NCBI RefSeq assembly: GCF_000332315.1
Contig: NZ_KB235933.1
Span: forward strand, 1,865-65,864
DNA: 64,000 nt
From: Prochlorothrix hollandica PCC 9006 = CALU 1027
GTDB lineage: Bacteria; Cyanobacteriota; Cyanobacteriia; Prochlorotrichales; Prochlorotrichaceae
Reading direction: 5' to 3'
Below the pieces are notes generated by a model. That model was not told where the DNA came from, made no database searches, and worked only from the letters and a program-made list of their open reading frames with translations. Both the position numbers and the translations under genes were made by a program. Every line of letters begins with the position of its first letter. Positions within the stretch are counted from its first letter, which is position 1. This document shows positions 16,587 to 27,100 of this stretch, piece by piece.

Positions 16587-16815
16587 TCACGGTTCCCCAA
16601 GGAGGGTAAGAAAGCGGGGATCGGTGCAGATAGAGTCGAAATTAGTGTTGGTTCTAGCCATTGCTCGATATTTCTGAGAATCAAGTGCTATGGCTTTGCT
16701 GAGGGTCTCGATAGCCGGATCAGGTTGCTGCTGGAGGGCATAGGCACAGGCTTTGTTGTACCAGGCTGTGGGGTCGTCGGGTTTGTGCTGGAGGGCTTGG
16801 TCATAGCTGGCGATC
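16587..16815 (-). pseudogene. Truncated duplicate of the 3' end of the TPR gene
   Basis: This encodes one and a half TPR units plus the tail 'FDSICTDPRFLTLLGEP', parallel to the end of the gene at 14631. The similarity continues past the stop codon (about 16573-16586 matches 14615-14630), so it is a DNA duplication and not a separate family member. Upstream of 16815 the frame continues to a start at 16886 through unrelated residues (IWIDLLSFEAIKPTLW), which suggests a deletion joint. Confidence 0.6.
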
Positions 16816-16851
16816 CAGAGGGTTGGTTTTATCGCCTCAAAGGAAAGCAGG

Positions 16852-17070
16852 TCAATCCAAATCCCCATCGTCCGCAGATTGGGCATTGATCGATCCGGTG
16901 GATTCCTCAGCCTGAGTCGGTGGAGTAACAGGGGTTGCAGGCCAGTTGATAGATTCTTCTTGGGTACGTTGGAATAATTCCTTGAGGGACTGGAGCCAAC
17001 CCAACACCAGCTCGATCACCACATCTGGAGCCTGTTCCAATTCCAGGAGCAGTTGTTCTTTAGGGGTCAT
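16852..17070 (-). CDS. Small protein of unknown function (DUF2281-like start)
   Basis: This 72-aa protein begins MTPKEQLLLELEQAPDVVIE and continues with a hydrophobic LVLGWLQSLKEL helix. The pattern is shared by many short cyanobacterial proteins of antitoxin-like appearance (DUF2281 and relatives). The rest is a polar, disordered tail. Its ATG overlaps the stop of the preceding short frame (ATGA-type overlap at 17067-17070), so the two are translationally coupled. No toxin partner is evident. Confidence 0.5.
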   Translation of the reverse strand: MTPKEQLLLELEQAPDVVIELVLGWLQSLKELFQRTQEESINWPATPVTPPTQAEESTGSINAQSADDGDLD

Positions 17071-17249
17071 GCATAGACCTCAATATTGTCGTTGCCCCGC
17101 ACCGCATGGCAGTCCACATAAAAGCGATCGCCCGGTTCCAAGGGCTGAAACGGGTTAAAGCTGTTGTAAATCTCCGTGATTTGGGCTTCAGTGATGGCTG
17201 CGGGGTCAAAATCCGGGGGGAGCGGGGAGTGGGATGGGGACTGGCCCAT
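17067..17249 (-). CDS. Short protein resembling the N-terminus of a cyanobacterial P-loop ATPase (probable remnant)
   Basis: These 60 residues contain 'ITEIYNSFNPFQPLEPGDRFYVDCHAVRGND', very like the start of large cyanobacterial ATPases. In those the same segment (IYxxLNPxQPLxPGDxRYVDC.xVRG) is followed by a GHRGxGKT P-loop. Here the frame stops before any P-loop, so it looks like a truncated leftover, although it could be translated. It overlaps the next gene by 4 bp. The family memory is not checked. Confidence 0.45.
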   Translation of the reverse strand: MGQSPSHSPLPPDFDPAAITEAQITEIYNSFNPFQPLEPGDRFYVDCHAVRGNDNIEVYA

Positions 17250-17463
17250 GGCAACAGGACTCCAGGCAGGAATGGTTGCCCCGATTGTATCGCACCGCTA
17301 ACCCATCCCTAACCCCTCCTGGGGAGGGAACCAGAACACTGTGAGGGAGATTACTGAAACGGGGGCGGGATGAACCCTAAAGTACGGGATGAACCCTAAA
17401 GTAATAGAAGGGATCGCCCTCTGCCCCTACCCGTTTTCCAATCCCCCCCTTAGGACCCCACCC

Positions 17464-20400
17464 ATGGCTGGCACCGATCGCTACCTCGGCACCCTTGACG
17501 ATGACCTCCTCCTGGCAGAAGATGACTTCCCCGCTGCCAACAGCGTCGTGCTGGGCCTGGGGGGGGATGACGAACTGGACGCGGTTCCCCTGGTGGATAG
17601 CGGCGGCAACAACACCCTGGGAGGGGGCAGCGGCGCAGACGTTTTGGTGGGCTTTCAGGCCGATCGCCTGCTGGGGGATACCGACAACGACGATCTGGAA
17701 TCCGACAGCTTCAGCGGCGAACCCAGCCGCAACCTCCTCTGGGGCGGCGCGGGGGACGACACCCTGCGGCCCTACCGCAACGACACCGTCCAGGGGGGCG
17801 CAGGCCAAGACCACCTCTATCCCGGCCAGGGGAATAACTGGCTGGTGGGAGGTCGGGGCGATGATGTGTTTTGGTTAGGGGACGGCAGCAGCCCCCCCGC
17901 AGCGGGCAACACCATCGCCGATTTTGATCCCGCCGTGGACAGCCTGCACGTCAGTTTAGCCGGGGTTTCCAGCCTCAGCGATCTAGTGCTAACCCAGGGC
18001 AGTGATGGGGTGACCCTAACCCTGGCCAATGGCGGAGCCACCTTAGCCACCCTGCTCCACACCACCGCGTCCGATCTGGTGCTGGGGGTGACCCTGTTCA
18101 TTGCCGAGCCAGAGGGACGCAATCCGGGAGCCTTGGGATCGCCCACATCCCCCGCCCCGATTCGATCGGTCACCGCCATGCACTATTTGGGTCAGGATTT
18201 CCTGGATGACAATGGCCAGGACGGCACCACCGTCGGGGGACTATCGGGCCTGACCTATGACCCTGCCAGCGGGGACTATTACGCCCTGTCGGAGGATGGG
18301 GGGACAGTGGATGCGGCCCGGTTCTACCGCTTTAGTCTCGATCTCAGTGACGGTAGTTTGGCGGATGGGGATGGGGCGATTGCCGCCGTCACCCTCCTCA
18401 GTGACTTGGAGGGGGTGCTGTTGCCTACGGGTAGCCTGAACCCGAAAGCCATGGCTTTGACTGATAATGGCAGTGTTTACATTGCCTCAGAACAGGATGG
18501 GAACGGAATTCCCTGGATTCGGGAGTTTTCCCTGTCGGGCCAGCAACTGGCAGAGCTTGCCCTCCCCGCCGCTTTTCTCGACGACGGCAGCGGTCAGACG
18601 GGGGTTCGCCCCAATCTAGCCCTGGAGAGCCTCGCCCTCAGTCCCACGGGCCAGTTTCTCTACACCGCCACCGAGGAAGCCCTGATCCAGGACGGCGATC
18701 GGGCCAGCACCGAAACCGGCAGTGCGGTGCGCCTGGTGCAGTATGACCTCACGGGAGCCACTCCCACCACTGTCGCCCAGTTTGTCTATGTCACCGATGC
18801 CATCCCCGCCGCCGCCACTGCCACCACCGCCGACAGCAACGGCTTAGTGGAACTGCTGGCCCTCAGTGATCAGGGCTTATTGTTGGCCTTGGAGCGCTCC
18901 GTCACCGCCAATGGGGTTGGAGCTAAGGTATACCAAGTCCAGCTAGACGGGGCGACGGATGTCAGTGCCGTTTTCAGCTTGGTGGGGTTCAGCGGCACCA
19001 CCGCCACCAAAACCCTGGTGTTGGATCTGGCCACCCTGGGCATTGACCTGGAGACCCTGGAGGGCATGACCCTGGGGCAACCCCTGGCCAATGGCAACCC
19101 CACCTTAATCCTGGTGAGTAATGACTATTTTGATGCGGGAGTTGCCCAAAATAACCAGATTCTGGCCTTTGAACTGGAAATAAATCGAGATCCGGTATTT
19201 GAATCGGCAAGTCGCGTTTTTAGTGTCTCTGAGAATAGTCATCAAGGCACGGCGATCGCCACCGTCACCGCCACGGATCCCGATGGCACCACGGGCCTAA
19301 TCTACAGCCTCAGTGCCGGTAACCTGGACCCCGACTCCGACGGCAACCCCGCCTTTGCCGTTAACGCCAGTAGCGGTGCCCTAACGGTCAATGACCCCGA
19401 CGATCTGGACTTTGAAACCAGCCCCAGCTATGGCCTGACCCTGACGGTCACTGATCCCGGTGGACTGACCGCCAGCACCCCCGTCACGGTGCAGATCACG
19501 GATGTCAATGAAGCCCCTAACTTTGCCGCAGCAACGGGCAGCGTCAGCCTGCGGGAACACAGCAGCGGGGGCACCCTGATCCAGAGCCTCAACGCCACCG
19601 ATCCCGACGGGGGGGACAGCCTGCGGTTCAGCATCACCGCTGGCAATGGCGATCGCGATGGGGATGGGGCAGTGGCCTTTGCCCTGGATGCCAGCACTGG
19701 GGCACTGACGGTCAATGATCCCGATGATCTGGACTTTGAAACTGCCAACAGCTTAGCTTTAACCCTAGTCGTTACAGATTTAGCTAATCTCTCTGATTCT
19801 CTGTTGCTGACGGTTAATCTGACCAATATTAATGAGGCTCCAGTGTTGGATGGGGGCGATCGCAGTTTCAGCCTCCGCCACGACAGTTCCCCCGGGACCG
19901 CGATCGCCACCTTCGCCGCCACTGATCCCGATGCCGACGATCGCCTCACCTATGGTCTCGCCAGCGGTAACTTCGATGGGGACGGGGATGGCACCGCCGC
20001 CTTTGCGGTCAACCCCAACACAGGGGAACTGGCCCTCACCGATCCCGATGATCTGGACTTTGGCACCGATACGTCCTATGAACTGACCCTGATGGTGCAG
20101 GATCTGGAAGAACTGGCCGATAGCCTCGCCTTAACCCTGACCACCCTCGCCGTAGCCCCTCCCAGCAGCCGCCAAGACTTTCAGATCCGGGAGCATTTGC
20201 GCCGAGGAACCGCCATCGGCCAAATCCAAGGCCAGGGATCCCTGCCTGCTGGTGCCTTAACCTATGGCCTGGTCAGTAATTTTGATGGAGATGGGGATGG
20301 CCAAAACGCCTTTAGCCTCAGCCCTGGGGGTCTGCTGACGGTGAATGATGGGGGGGATCTGGACTTTGAGCAACAGTCGGTGTTCAGCTTTGCGATCGAG

Positions 20401-20820
20401 ATAGCGGGGGATCAGGGTTTCCGGCAAACCGTCTTTACCACCGTGACCCTGGAGGATCGCCAGGATTTCGGCTTTGACACCAGCGAAGGCACCCCCCCCG
20501 GTCTCTTTTCCCTGGTGGAAGACACCACCCTGCAACTGTCGGTAACGGCCCACAGCACCCCCTACACCAGTGAAGTGGTGTTGTTTTTGGTGGATGATAG
20601 CCAGGGGCGGGTTAACGGCTTAATGGATTCGGATCCGGGCTATTTAGCGGCCCTGCTCCAGGATCCCGACCGCCTGCAAGTGGCCCTGTCGGTTTTGGCC
20701 AGTGATAACCCCAGTGGTCTGCCCAGTGATTTTAGTTTGGGGGAGTTTAGTCGGCTGCTGTCCCTGGCGGGGGGGGGCACGGTTGGGCTTTATGGTGGTG
20801 CAGGATGGCACCCTGGATGA
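17464..20820 (+). CDS. Large RTX/phytase-like/cadherin-repeat surface protein, 5' part, frameshifted near its end
   Basis: I use ATG at 17464 (MAGTDRYLGT); ATG at 17389 would add 25 residues. Parts in order: RTX-like Ca-binding glycine/aspartate repeats ('GGAGDDTL', 'GGAGQDHLYPGQGNN', 'GGRGDDVFWLGDG') within about the first 150 residues; an 'esterase-like activity of phytase' type beta-propeller ('GGLSGLTYDPASGDYYALSEDG', 'LESLALSPTGQFLYTATEEAL'); then four cadherin-like repeats with DxxxG and 'NDPDDLDFET' motifs. The N-terminal methionine is not followed by a signal peptide, which is usual for RTX proteins exported by type I secretion. The frame is lost after 'LLSLAGGG' in a run of nine G (20769-20777), just inside a DUF4114-like domain. 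Confidence 0.75.
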   Translation: MAGTDRYLGTLDDDLLLAEDDFPAANSVVLGLGGDDELDAVPLVDSGGNNTLGGGSGADVLVGFQADRLLGDTDNDDLESDSFSGEPSRNLLWGGAGDDTLRPYRNDTVQGGAGQDHLYPGQGNNWLVGGRGDDVFWLGDGSSPPAAGNTIADFDPAVDSLHVSLAGVSSLSDLVLTQGSDGVTLTLANGGATLATLLHTTASDLVLGVTLFIAEPEGRNPGALGSPTSPAPIRSVTAMHYLGQDFLDDNGQDGTTVGGLSGLTYDPASGDYYALSEDGGTVDAARFYRFSLDLSDGSLADGDGAIAAVTLLSDLEGVLLPTGSLNPKAMALTDNGSVYIASEQDGNGIPWIREFSLSGQQLAELALPAAFLDDGSGQTGVRPNLALESLALSPTGQFLYTATEEALIQDGDRASTETGSAVRLVQYDLTGATPTTVAQFVYVTDAIPAAATATTADSNGLVELLALSDQGLLLALERSVTANGVGAKVYQVQLDGATDVSAVFSLVGFSGTTATKTLVLDLATLGIDLETLEGMTLGQPLANGNPTLILVSNDYFDAGVAQNNQILAFELEINRDPVFESASRVFSVSENSHQGTAIATVTATDPDGTTGLIYSLSAGNLDPDSDGNPAFAVNASSGALTVNDPDDLDFETSPSYGLTLTVTDPGGLTASTPVTVQITDVNEAPNFAAATGSVSLREHSSGGTLIQSLNATDPDGGDSLRFSITAGNGDRDGDGAVAFALDASTGALTVNDPDDLDFETANSLALTLVVTDLANLSDSLLLTVNLTNINEAPVLDGGDRSFSLRHDSSPGTAIATFAATDPDADDRLTYGLASGNFDGDGDGTAAFAVNPNTGELALTDPDDLDFGTDTSYELTLMVQDLEELADSLALTLTTLAVAPPSSRQDFQIREHLRRGTAIGQIQGQGSLPAGALTYGLVSNFDGDGDGQNAFSLSPGGLLTVNDGGDLDFEQQSVFSFAIEIAGDQGFRQTVFTTVTLEDRQDFGFDTSEGTPPGLFSLVEDTTLQLSVTAHSTPYTSEVVLFLVDDSQGRVNGLMDSDPGYLAALLQDPDRLQVALSVLASDNPSGLPSDFSLGEFSRLLSLAGGGTVGLYGGAGWHPG

Positions 20821-21478
20821 ACTGCGCCAAGGGGTGGGGCGATCGGTCTTCTTCTCCCAGGCGGGGGGAATGCAGGTCAGTGAGTTCAGCAGCACTGGAG
20901 TCAGCCTGGACTTTGATGATAATGGCGATGGTGGCTTTGGCAATTTCCGCCTCAACCTCCAAGCCCTTCAGGGCCAGAACTCAGCCATCGGTCTAAACCG
21001 CCCCCGCTTTACCCCGGCTTCAGGGCTGGATCTGTTGCAGTTGGATCAGGATCGTCTGGGCACGGTGACGGTCTATAGCGAAGCCAGTTTTGATAATATG
21101 GTTAGCTTTTTTATGACCAACGATCGCGGCGATGTGGTCACCGCCGAGGGCCAAGTGATCGCGGCGGCGGGCAGCACGGATTACATTGATGCCCTGGTGA
21201 ACCAAGGCCGACTCCTGGGCATTACCTTGACTGCTGACACCTCCTCCGCCTCCTTTCTCTTTAAGGGGGGCGTAACCCTGGCCCCCTTCATCATTGCCAA
21301 TGGCACCTATGACAACTATCAAACCAGTCAGGTCTATACGCCATTCATCGGAACCAATGCCGATGGGGCGGATCACATTCGTCGCTTAGGGGATACGGCG
21401 TTTGGCTTTGAGGATCAAGCCAGTGGCGGCGATCGGGACTTTGACGACCTGATTATTAATATCAAATTGGCTTCATAA
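20778..21478 (+). pseudogene. 3' part of the RTX/cadherin protein (DUF4114-like C-terminus), in another frame
   Basis: In the shifted frame the sequence reads 'LGFMVVQDGTLDELRQGVGRSVFFSQ', and ends with 'TAFGFEDQASGGDRDFDDLIINIKLAS'. The end is the characteristic DUF4114 closing motif (FGFED...GGDxDFDDLI). It has no start of its own; an ATG at 20702 lies in antisense-quality sequence. One G fewer in the nine-G run at 20769-20777 would join both parts into a protein of about 1,340 aa. Either the assembly has a homopolymer error or the gene is really frameshifted or slippage-controlled. Confidence 0.7.
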
Positions 21479-21671
21479 CACCCGCAGGGTTTCTGCTTTA
21501 AGAAGGAAATTCCCGTAGGATGCGTTAGCGATAGCGTAACGCATCAAAACCCGACTCTGCGGTGCGTTACGGCTACGCCTAACACACCCTACAAGCTGCG
21601 TTTATTTTTCCTGTTAAGTTGATACCCCACCCGCACAAACAACCTATCAGACCCAGCCCAGGGCTAACCCT
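21479..21671. repeat. Intergenic REP-like repeat (GTAGGATGCGTTA family)
   Basis: The sequence at about 21514-21595 contains GTAGGATGCGTTAGCGATAG and, inverted, GCGTTACGGCTACGCCTAAC with CACCCTAC. This family recurs at 62988-63096. It is common in cyanobacterial intergenic DNA and folds into a hairpin. No gene is seen here. Confidence 0.6.
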
Positions 21672-23188
21672 GCAGCAATTTCAATTTTAGAATGTAGCGG
21701 GAGATACAGAAATCACAGAGAAGGTCAAGGCGAAGATGAAAAGTGAAGTTCCCCCCTCTACTCTAGTGCCATGGAGCCTCTCCCTCTTAGCCTCGACACC
21801 TTACTGACTGTTTTGAGAGAGACCTTTCGAGGTTGCCCAGACCCCCGTAAACCCAGTAATAACACCCGTTATCCTTTGGTAGATGTGATGCTGGGAGCTT
21901 TTAGCGTGTTTTTCATGCAGAACTCCTCCTTCCTCGAACATCAGCGCCTCCTCAACAGTCGATGTGGACGACATAACCTCCAAACCCTCTTTGGGGCTGT
22001 TCAGATTCCCACCAGCGCTCAAATCCGGAAGATTTTGGATCAACTAGCCGCCTCCCATTTGTTTGGGGTGTTTGAGTGGGTCTATCACGCTCTTCAGAGG
22101 AGAGGGTTCTTCAGACCGTATGAGACCTTAGGGGGACAATTGCTGGTTGCCTTAGACGGCAGTGAGTATCACAGTTCTACGCGGGTTCACTGTCCTTGCT
22201 GCTCTCATCGCACCCACAAGCCAGGGAAGGTGACCTATTTCCATAGTGCTCTATTGCCTACTATTGTCCATCCCGACCAAAGCCGGGTCATTTCCTTGGC
22301 TCCTGAGTTTATCTACCCTCAAGATGGTCATGACAAACAAGATTGCGAGATTGCAGCGGCGAAACGCTGGATTACCAAGGCTTCAGCTCTGTTTGAGAAC
22401 CAAGCGATTACCCTCCTTGGGGATGACCTGTACAGCCGCCAACCCCTGGTGGAGCAAGCTTTAAGCCATCAGTTCAACTTCCTGTTTGTTTGTTTACCCC
22501 AAACTCACAGCACCGTGATGGAATGGGTTGAGTTCTTGGATTCTTCTGGGGAGGTTGGCACCTGGGAACACCGACTCTATCGCCAGGGGCAGGCAGAACG
22601 TTGGTCCTATCGGTATGTCAATGGCGTTCCCTTACGGCAAGAACCCCCCGCACTGATGGTCAATTGGTGTGAGTTGCGGGTGACTCGCGAACGGGACGGA
22701 AAACAGCTCTATCACAACAGTTGGATCACCAACCATGAGCTGACTCCAGACCTTCTGCCCCAGATTGGAGCCGCTGGACGCTCTCGTTGGAAAACGGAAA
22801 ATGAAAATCACAACGTCCTCAAAACCAAGGGCTATCACCTGGAGCATAACTTTGGCCATGGCCACCAGCATCTGTCTATGTTTTTGCTCACCCTTAATCT
22901 CTTAGCGTTCTTGTTTCACACGGTTTTGGAGTGGTCTGATCAGTCCTACCACCGGGCACGGCAACAGCGGGGCAAACGGCAAGGTTTCTTTCAAGACCTA
23001 GTTAGTCTCACGACCTACTTTCTATTTGAGTCCTGGCAGCATTTGCTGGACTTTATCTTGGACGGCTCCCCCCCTCTACAGACTCCCTGGCCCGCTAACT
23101 CCTCTTGAGCCTTTGACCAGGGGTCTCCCTAATGTGCCCCCAATCTCTATTTGTATCCCCTGATACATTCTAAAATTAAAACTGCTGC
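21672..23188 (+). mobile_element. Complete insertion sequence, 1517 bp
   Basis: Imperfect inverted termini of about 40 bp start GCAGCA and share AATTTTAGAATGTA plus GATACA on both sides. They are flanked by a 7-bp direct repeat, TAACCCT (21665-21671 and 23189-23195). One transposase gene occupies the interior. The element looks intact. Confidence 0.85.
21771..23108 (+). CDS. DDE transposase (ISNCY-like)
   Basis: This 445-aa protein has the N-terminal 'CPDPRKPSNNTRYPLVDVMLGAFSVFF' typical of a transposase group that I know as ISNCY-like. Likely catalytic residues are Asp in 'LLVALDGSEY', Asp in 'ITLLGDDLYS' and Glu in 'RWKTENENHNVLKTKGY'. A zinc-binding-like stretch 'HCPCCSHRTH' follows the first Asp. 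The full length and the intact termini suggest the element may still be active. The start is ATG at 21771. Confidence 0.85.
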   Translation: MEPLPLSLDTLLTVLRETFRGCPDPRKPSNNTRYPLVDVMLGAFSVFFMQNSSFLEHQRLLNSRCGRHNLQTLFGAVQIPTSAQIRKILDQLAASHLFGVFEWVYHALQRRGFFRPYETLGGQLLVALDGSEYHSSTRVHCPCCSHRTHKPGKVTYFHSALLPTIVHPDQSRVISLAPEFIYPQDGHDKQDCEIAAAKRWITKASALFENQAITLLGDDLYSRQPLVEQALSHQFNFLFVCLPQTHSTVMEWVEFLDSSGEVGTWEHRLYRQGQAERWSYRYVNGVPLRQEPPALMVNWCELRVTRERDGKQLYHNSWITNHELTPDLLPQIGAAGRSRWKTENENHNVLKTKGYHLEHNFGHGHQHLSMFLLTLNLLAFLFHTVLEWSDQSYHRARQQRGKRQGFFQDLVSLTTYFLFESWQHLLDFILDGSPPLQTPWPANSS

Positions 23189-23195
23189 TAACCCT

Positions 23196-23522
23196 GACCG
23201 CCCCGGCGTTGGTAAACGACGGGTTGAATTTGGGCTGAAACCCTGACAACTTCGTGGGCTAACGGGCTGGGGCTAACGGGCTGGGGCTAATGGGCTGGGG
23301 CTAACGGGCTGGGGCTACCAGGCTGGGGCTAACGGGAAACGTCAAAACGTTAATTTATTCATCTTTGTTCATAAAGTAACAGTTTGGGGGCGATCGATGC
23401 CCTACACTGGTGCCTAACCTTCCAGGTCATTCATAATTTTCGGCGATCGCCAAGGTGGGTTTGCCGAACTTAAACCGAAGGGTCTGGGGGGATCATACCG
23501 TCGCACATGGAGTGAAGAGACC
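23196..23522. repeat. Intergenic region with 14-bp tandem repeat, 5 copies
   Basis: CTAACGGGCTGGGG and close variants run from 23259 to 23336. The rest (23337-23522) is AT-richer and is the probable promoter region of the next two rightward genes. No further gene is seen. Confidence 0.7.
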
Positions 23523-23867
23523 ATGGCCTACAGCTTTAATCTCTTGGGAATTTCTCCCATTCTCGATTTCTTTAGCCACCAACAAAATCGACAAGGCCAC
23601 ATCGCCCAGGGCGGAGCGGCCTATGTGGGCACCCATGAGTGTAAGTTGGATACCTTTATTCGATCGGTGGAAGAAGTTTCCCCCCCCCGAGGCTGGAACC
23701 TCGATCAGGCAGTGGATGCGGTGATTCAGTATTGGATGACCAACGAAGGCTATGTGCGCCACTGGCAGCAACGACTCCAGGACGCAGGGCAGGAAAGTTT
23801 ACTAGTGGCCCGCTTAGCCGATGCCAAAGCTCTCCGCCTCGAACTGGAAGCCCTAGTGGGGCAATAG
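23523..23867 (+). CDS. Conserved cyanobacterial hypothetical protein
   Basis: This 114-aa protein starts MAYSFNLLGISPILDFFSHQQ and contains 'YVGTHECKLDTFIRSVEEVSPPRGWNLDQAVDAVIQYW' and 'LQDAGQESLLVARLADAKALRLELEALV'. I recall similar short proteins in other cyanobacteria but no assigned function. There is no signal peptide or transmembrane helix. The single Cys and conserved Trp/Pro cluster suggest a compact folded domain. It precedes the chelatase gene on the same strand with a 264-bp gap full of repeats, so co-transcription is uncertain. Confidence 0.7.
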   Translation: MAYSFNLLGISPILDFFSHQQNRQGHIAQGGAAYVGTHECKLDTFIRSVEEVSPPRGWNLDQAVDAVIQYWMTNEGYVRHWQQRLQDAGQESLLVARLADAKALRLELEALVGQ

Positions 23868-24062
23868 GCAGGGGAGGGGTCCATAGGCAGAGGCAATAGG
23901 CAGGGGTTCATAGGCAGGGGCAAACAGCCGGGGGGTAAACACCTGGGGTAAACACCTGGGGTAAACACCTGGGGTAAACAGCCGGGGTAAACAGCCGGGG
24001 GTAAACAGCCGGGGGGCAAACAGCCGGGGGGCAAACGGTAGGGGGGCAAACGGTAGGGGGGA
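23868..24062. repeat. Tandem AAACxxCxGGGG-type repeats
   Basis: Units of about 13-15 bp such as GGGGTAAACACCT, GGGGTAAACAGCC and GGGGGCAAACGGTA repeat from about 23917 to 24062, directly upstream of the chelatase gene. Three sub-variants form consecutive blocks, which points to slippage expansion. Confidence 0.7.
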
Positions 24063-24131
24063 GATTGCCCTCGCAATTTCTGTAACATTCCTTAAAATTA
24101 AAGGACAGCCCTCCACGTTCCTGAACTCCCC

Positions 24132-27100
24132 ATGGCTAAAATTGTCCTCATCACCGGCTTTGAAGCCTTCAACGCCAGCCTCTATCGCCAAGCCGCCGAT
24201 CGCGCCCAGGCCCGTTGCCCCGGTCTGGAGATCCTCACCTTCAGCGATCGCGATTTGGTGCCCCAAGCTGAGGCGATCGCCGCCGCCCTCCAAGAGGCCG
24301 ATGTCTTTTTTGCCAGCTTAATCTTTGACTATGACCAAGTGCTGTGGCTGCGGGAGCGGGTGCAGCAGATCCCCATCCGCCTGGTGTTTGAGTCGGCCCT
24401 GGAACTGATGAGCCTGACCCGTATCGGCAAATTCGTCATTGGCGATAAGCCCAAGGGAATGCCCAAGCCCGTGCAATTTATTTTAAGTAAATTCGGGGGA
24501 AGCCAGCGGGAAGAGGACAAACTGGCGGGTTACCTTAGTTTTCTGAAGATTGGGCCGAAATTACTCAAATTTGTGCCCGTGGGTAAGGTGCAGGATCTGC
24601 GCAACTGGCTGATCATCTACGGCTACTGGAACGCGGGGGGCACCGATAACGTAGCCTCCATGTTGTGGATCCTGGGGGAGAAGTACCTGAAGCTGACGGT
24701 GGGGGATATTCCCCCGGTGCTGGAAACCCCCAACATGGGCCTGTTGCACCCCGACTATGGGGGCTATTTCACCAGTCCCCAAGCCTATTTAACCTGGTAC
24801 TATAACCGCCCGTCGGGGCTGGGGGATCCGGTGGCTGGCCCAGCGTCAGCCCCATCTTTAGCCCCATCTTTAGCCCCATCTTTAGCCCCCTCGATCGCCC
24901 CGGCTGGGACATTTGCCTGGGGTGAGACCGATCGCCCGGTGATTGCCCTCCTGCTCTACCGCAAACATGTCATTACCCAGCAGCCCTACATTGCCCAGTT
25001 AATCCGCCAGGTGGAGGCGGCGGGCCTGGTGCCCCTGCCGGTGTTCATCAACGGCGTAGAAGGCCATGTGGTGGTGCGGGACTGGCTGACCACTAGCCAC
25101 GAGCAGCAGCAGCGCCACCAGGGCATGAAAGCGAACCTATCCCTGTCCCCAGAGGCGGTGACCGTTGATCTCATTGTTTCCACCATTGGCTTCCCCCTGG
25201 TGGGCGGTCCCGCCGGATCCATGGAAGCAGGGCGACAGGTGGAGGTGGCCAAGGCGATCCTCACCAGTAAAAACGTGCCCTATCTCGTGGCTGCGCCCCT
25301 GTTAATCCAGGACATTGCTTCCTGGACTCGCCAGGGCATTGGCGGGCTGCAAAGCGTGGTTTTATACGCCCTGCCGGAATTGGATGGGGCGATCGATACT
25401 ATTCCCCTGGGGGGACTGGTGGGGGACGACATTTACCTGGTGCCGGAGCGGGTGCAGCGCCTGTTGGGGCGGGTGCAACACTGGGTTAATTTGCGCCGCA
25501 AGGCCAAGGCCGATCGGAAACTGGCGGTGATTCTCTATGGCTTTCCCCCCGGTTATGGGGCCACGGGCACCGCTGCCCTGTTGAATGTGCCCCAATCCCT
25601 GATGAATCTGCTGCAAGGCTTACGGGATCAAGGCTATGACCTGGGGGATCCCAGCCAGTGGCCCCAGGATGGGGAGGACCTGATCCGGCGGGTCAAAGCT
25701 GCCGACGAAGCCACCCCCGCCGATCGCCCCGATCTGGACACCGTATCTCCCCAGACCCTGCACCAGTGGCTGGGTTACCTCCACACCCACCGCATTGAAA
25801 AACAGTGGCAGTCCCTGACGGGCACAGGTCTCAAAACCTACGGCGATCAGTTGCTGGTGGGGGGGGTGCAATTGGGCAAGGTGTGGATTGGGGTTCAGCC
25901 GCCCCTGGGTTTGGCGGGGGATCCCATGCGCCTGATGTTTGAGCGGGACCTCACTCCCCATCCCCAATATGCGGCCTTCTACCAATGGCTCCAACACCAG
26001 TTCCAGGCCGATGCAGTGGTGCATTTCGGGATGCACGGTACGGTGGAGTGGCTTCCCGGCTCTCCCCTGGGTAATACGGGCTATTCCTGGTCGGATATCC
26101 TCCTGGGCAATCTTCCCAACCTCTACCTCTACGCCGCCAACAACCCTTCGGAGTCCATTCTGGCCAAGCGCCGGGGCTATGGCACCCTCATTTCCCACAA
26201 TGTCCCCCCCTATGGACGGGCTGGACTCTATAAGGAATTGGTCAATCTACGGGAGTTAATCGGCGAATATCGAGAAGATCCGGAGGTTAACGCCGTCTTA
26301 AAAGAAGGCATTTGTAAACTGATCCTGGATACGGGCCTAGAGGCGGACTGTCCCTTCCCAGAGGCCCAACACCTGGGCATTGCCTTCAGCCCGGAAACCG
26401 TCAATCTCTTTAGTGTCCATGCCTTTAATCAGTACCTGCTGACGGTCTATGAATACCTGCAAGTGCTGGAAAATCGCCTTTTCTCCTCAGGGCTACACGT
26501 TCTGGGGCAGAAACCCCATCCAGAGCAACTGGAAACCTATCTTGAGGCTTATTTCGGCGATAAACTCCCGGCTGCGGCCCTCCGTGCCCTCTGTTACCAA
26601 CCGGATCAGCTCCAGCCCTGGCTAGGGGACCAAGGGGCTAGCCTCAAACGCCGCCTGGGGGAAGTGGATGCAGAGCCAGCGATCGTCGCCCTCACCGCCA
26701 TCATTCAAGAAGCGGAGTCCATCCGCGATCTGTTGCACCAAACCCCCGATGAAATCAGCAATTTGCTGCGGGGACTGAATGGGGAGTATATTCCCCCGGC
26801 CCCTGGGGGGGATCTGCTGCGGGATGGCCCTGGAGTCCTGCCCACGGGTCGCAATATCCACGCCCTGGATCCCTACCGAATGCCCTCCCCTGCGGCCTAT
26901 GAACGGGGTCGGGCCATTGGTCGCCAAATCATCGACCAACACCTTCAGGGGGAAGGGACTTACCCGGAAACCGTGGCGGTGATGCTGTGGGGGCTGGATG
27001 CCATTAAAACCAAGGGGGAATCCCTGGGGATTTTGTTGGAACTAGTGGGGGCGGAGCCACTGAAGGAGGGCACGGGGCGCATTGTCCGCTATGAACTGCG

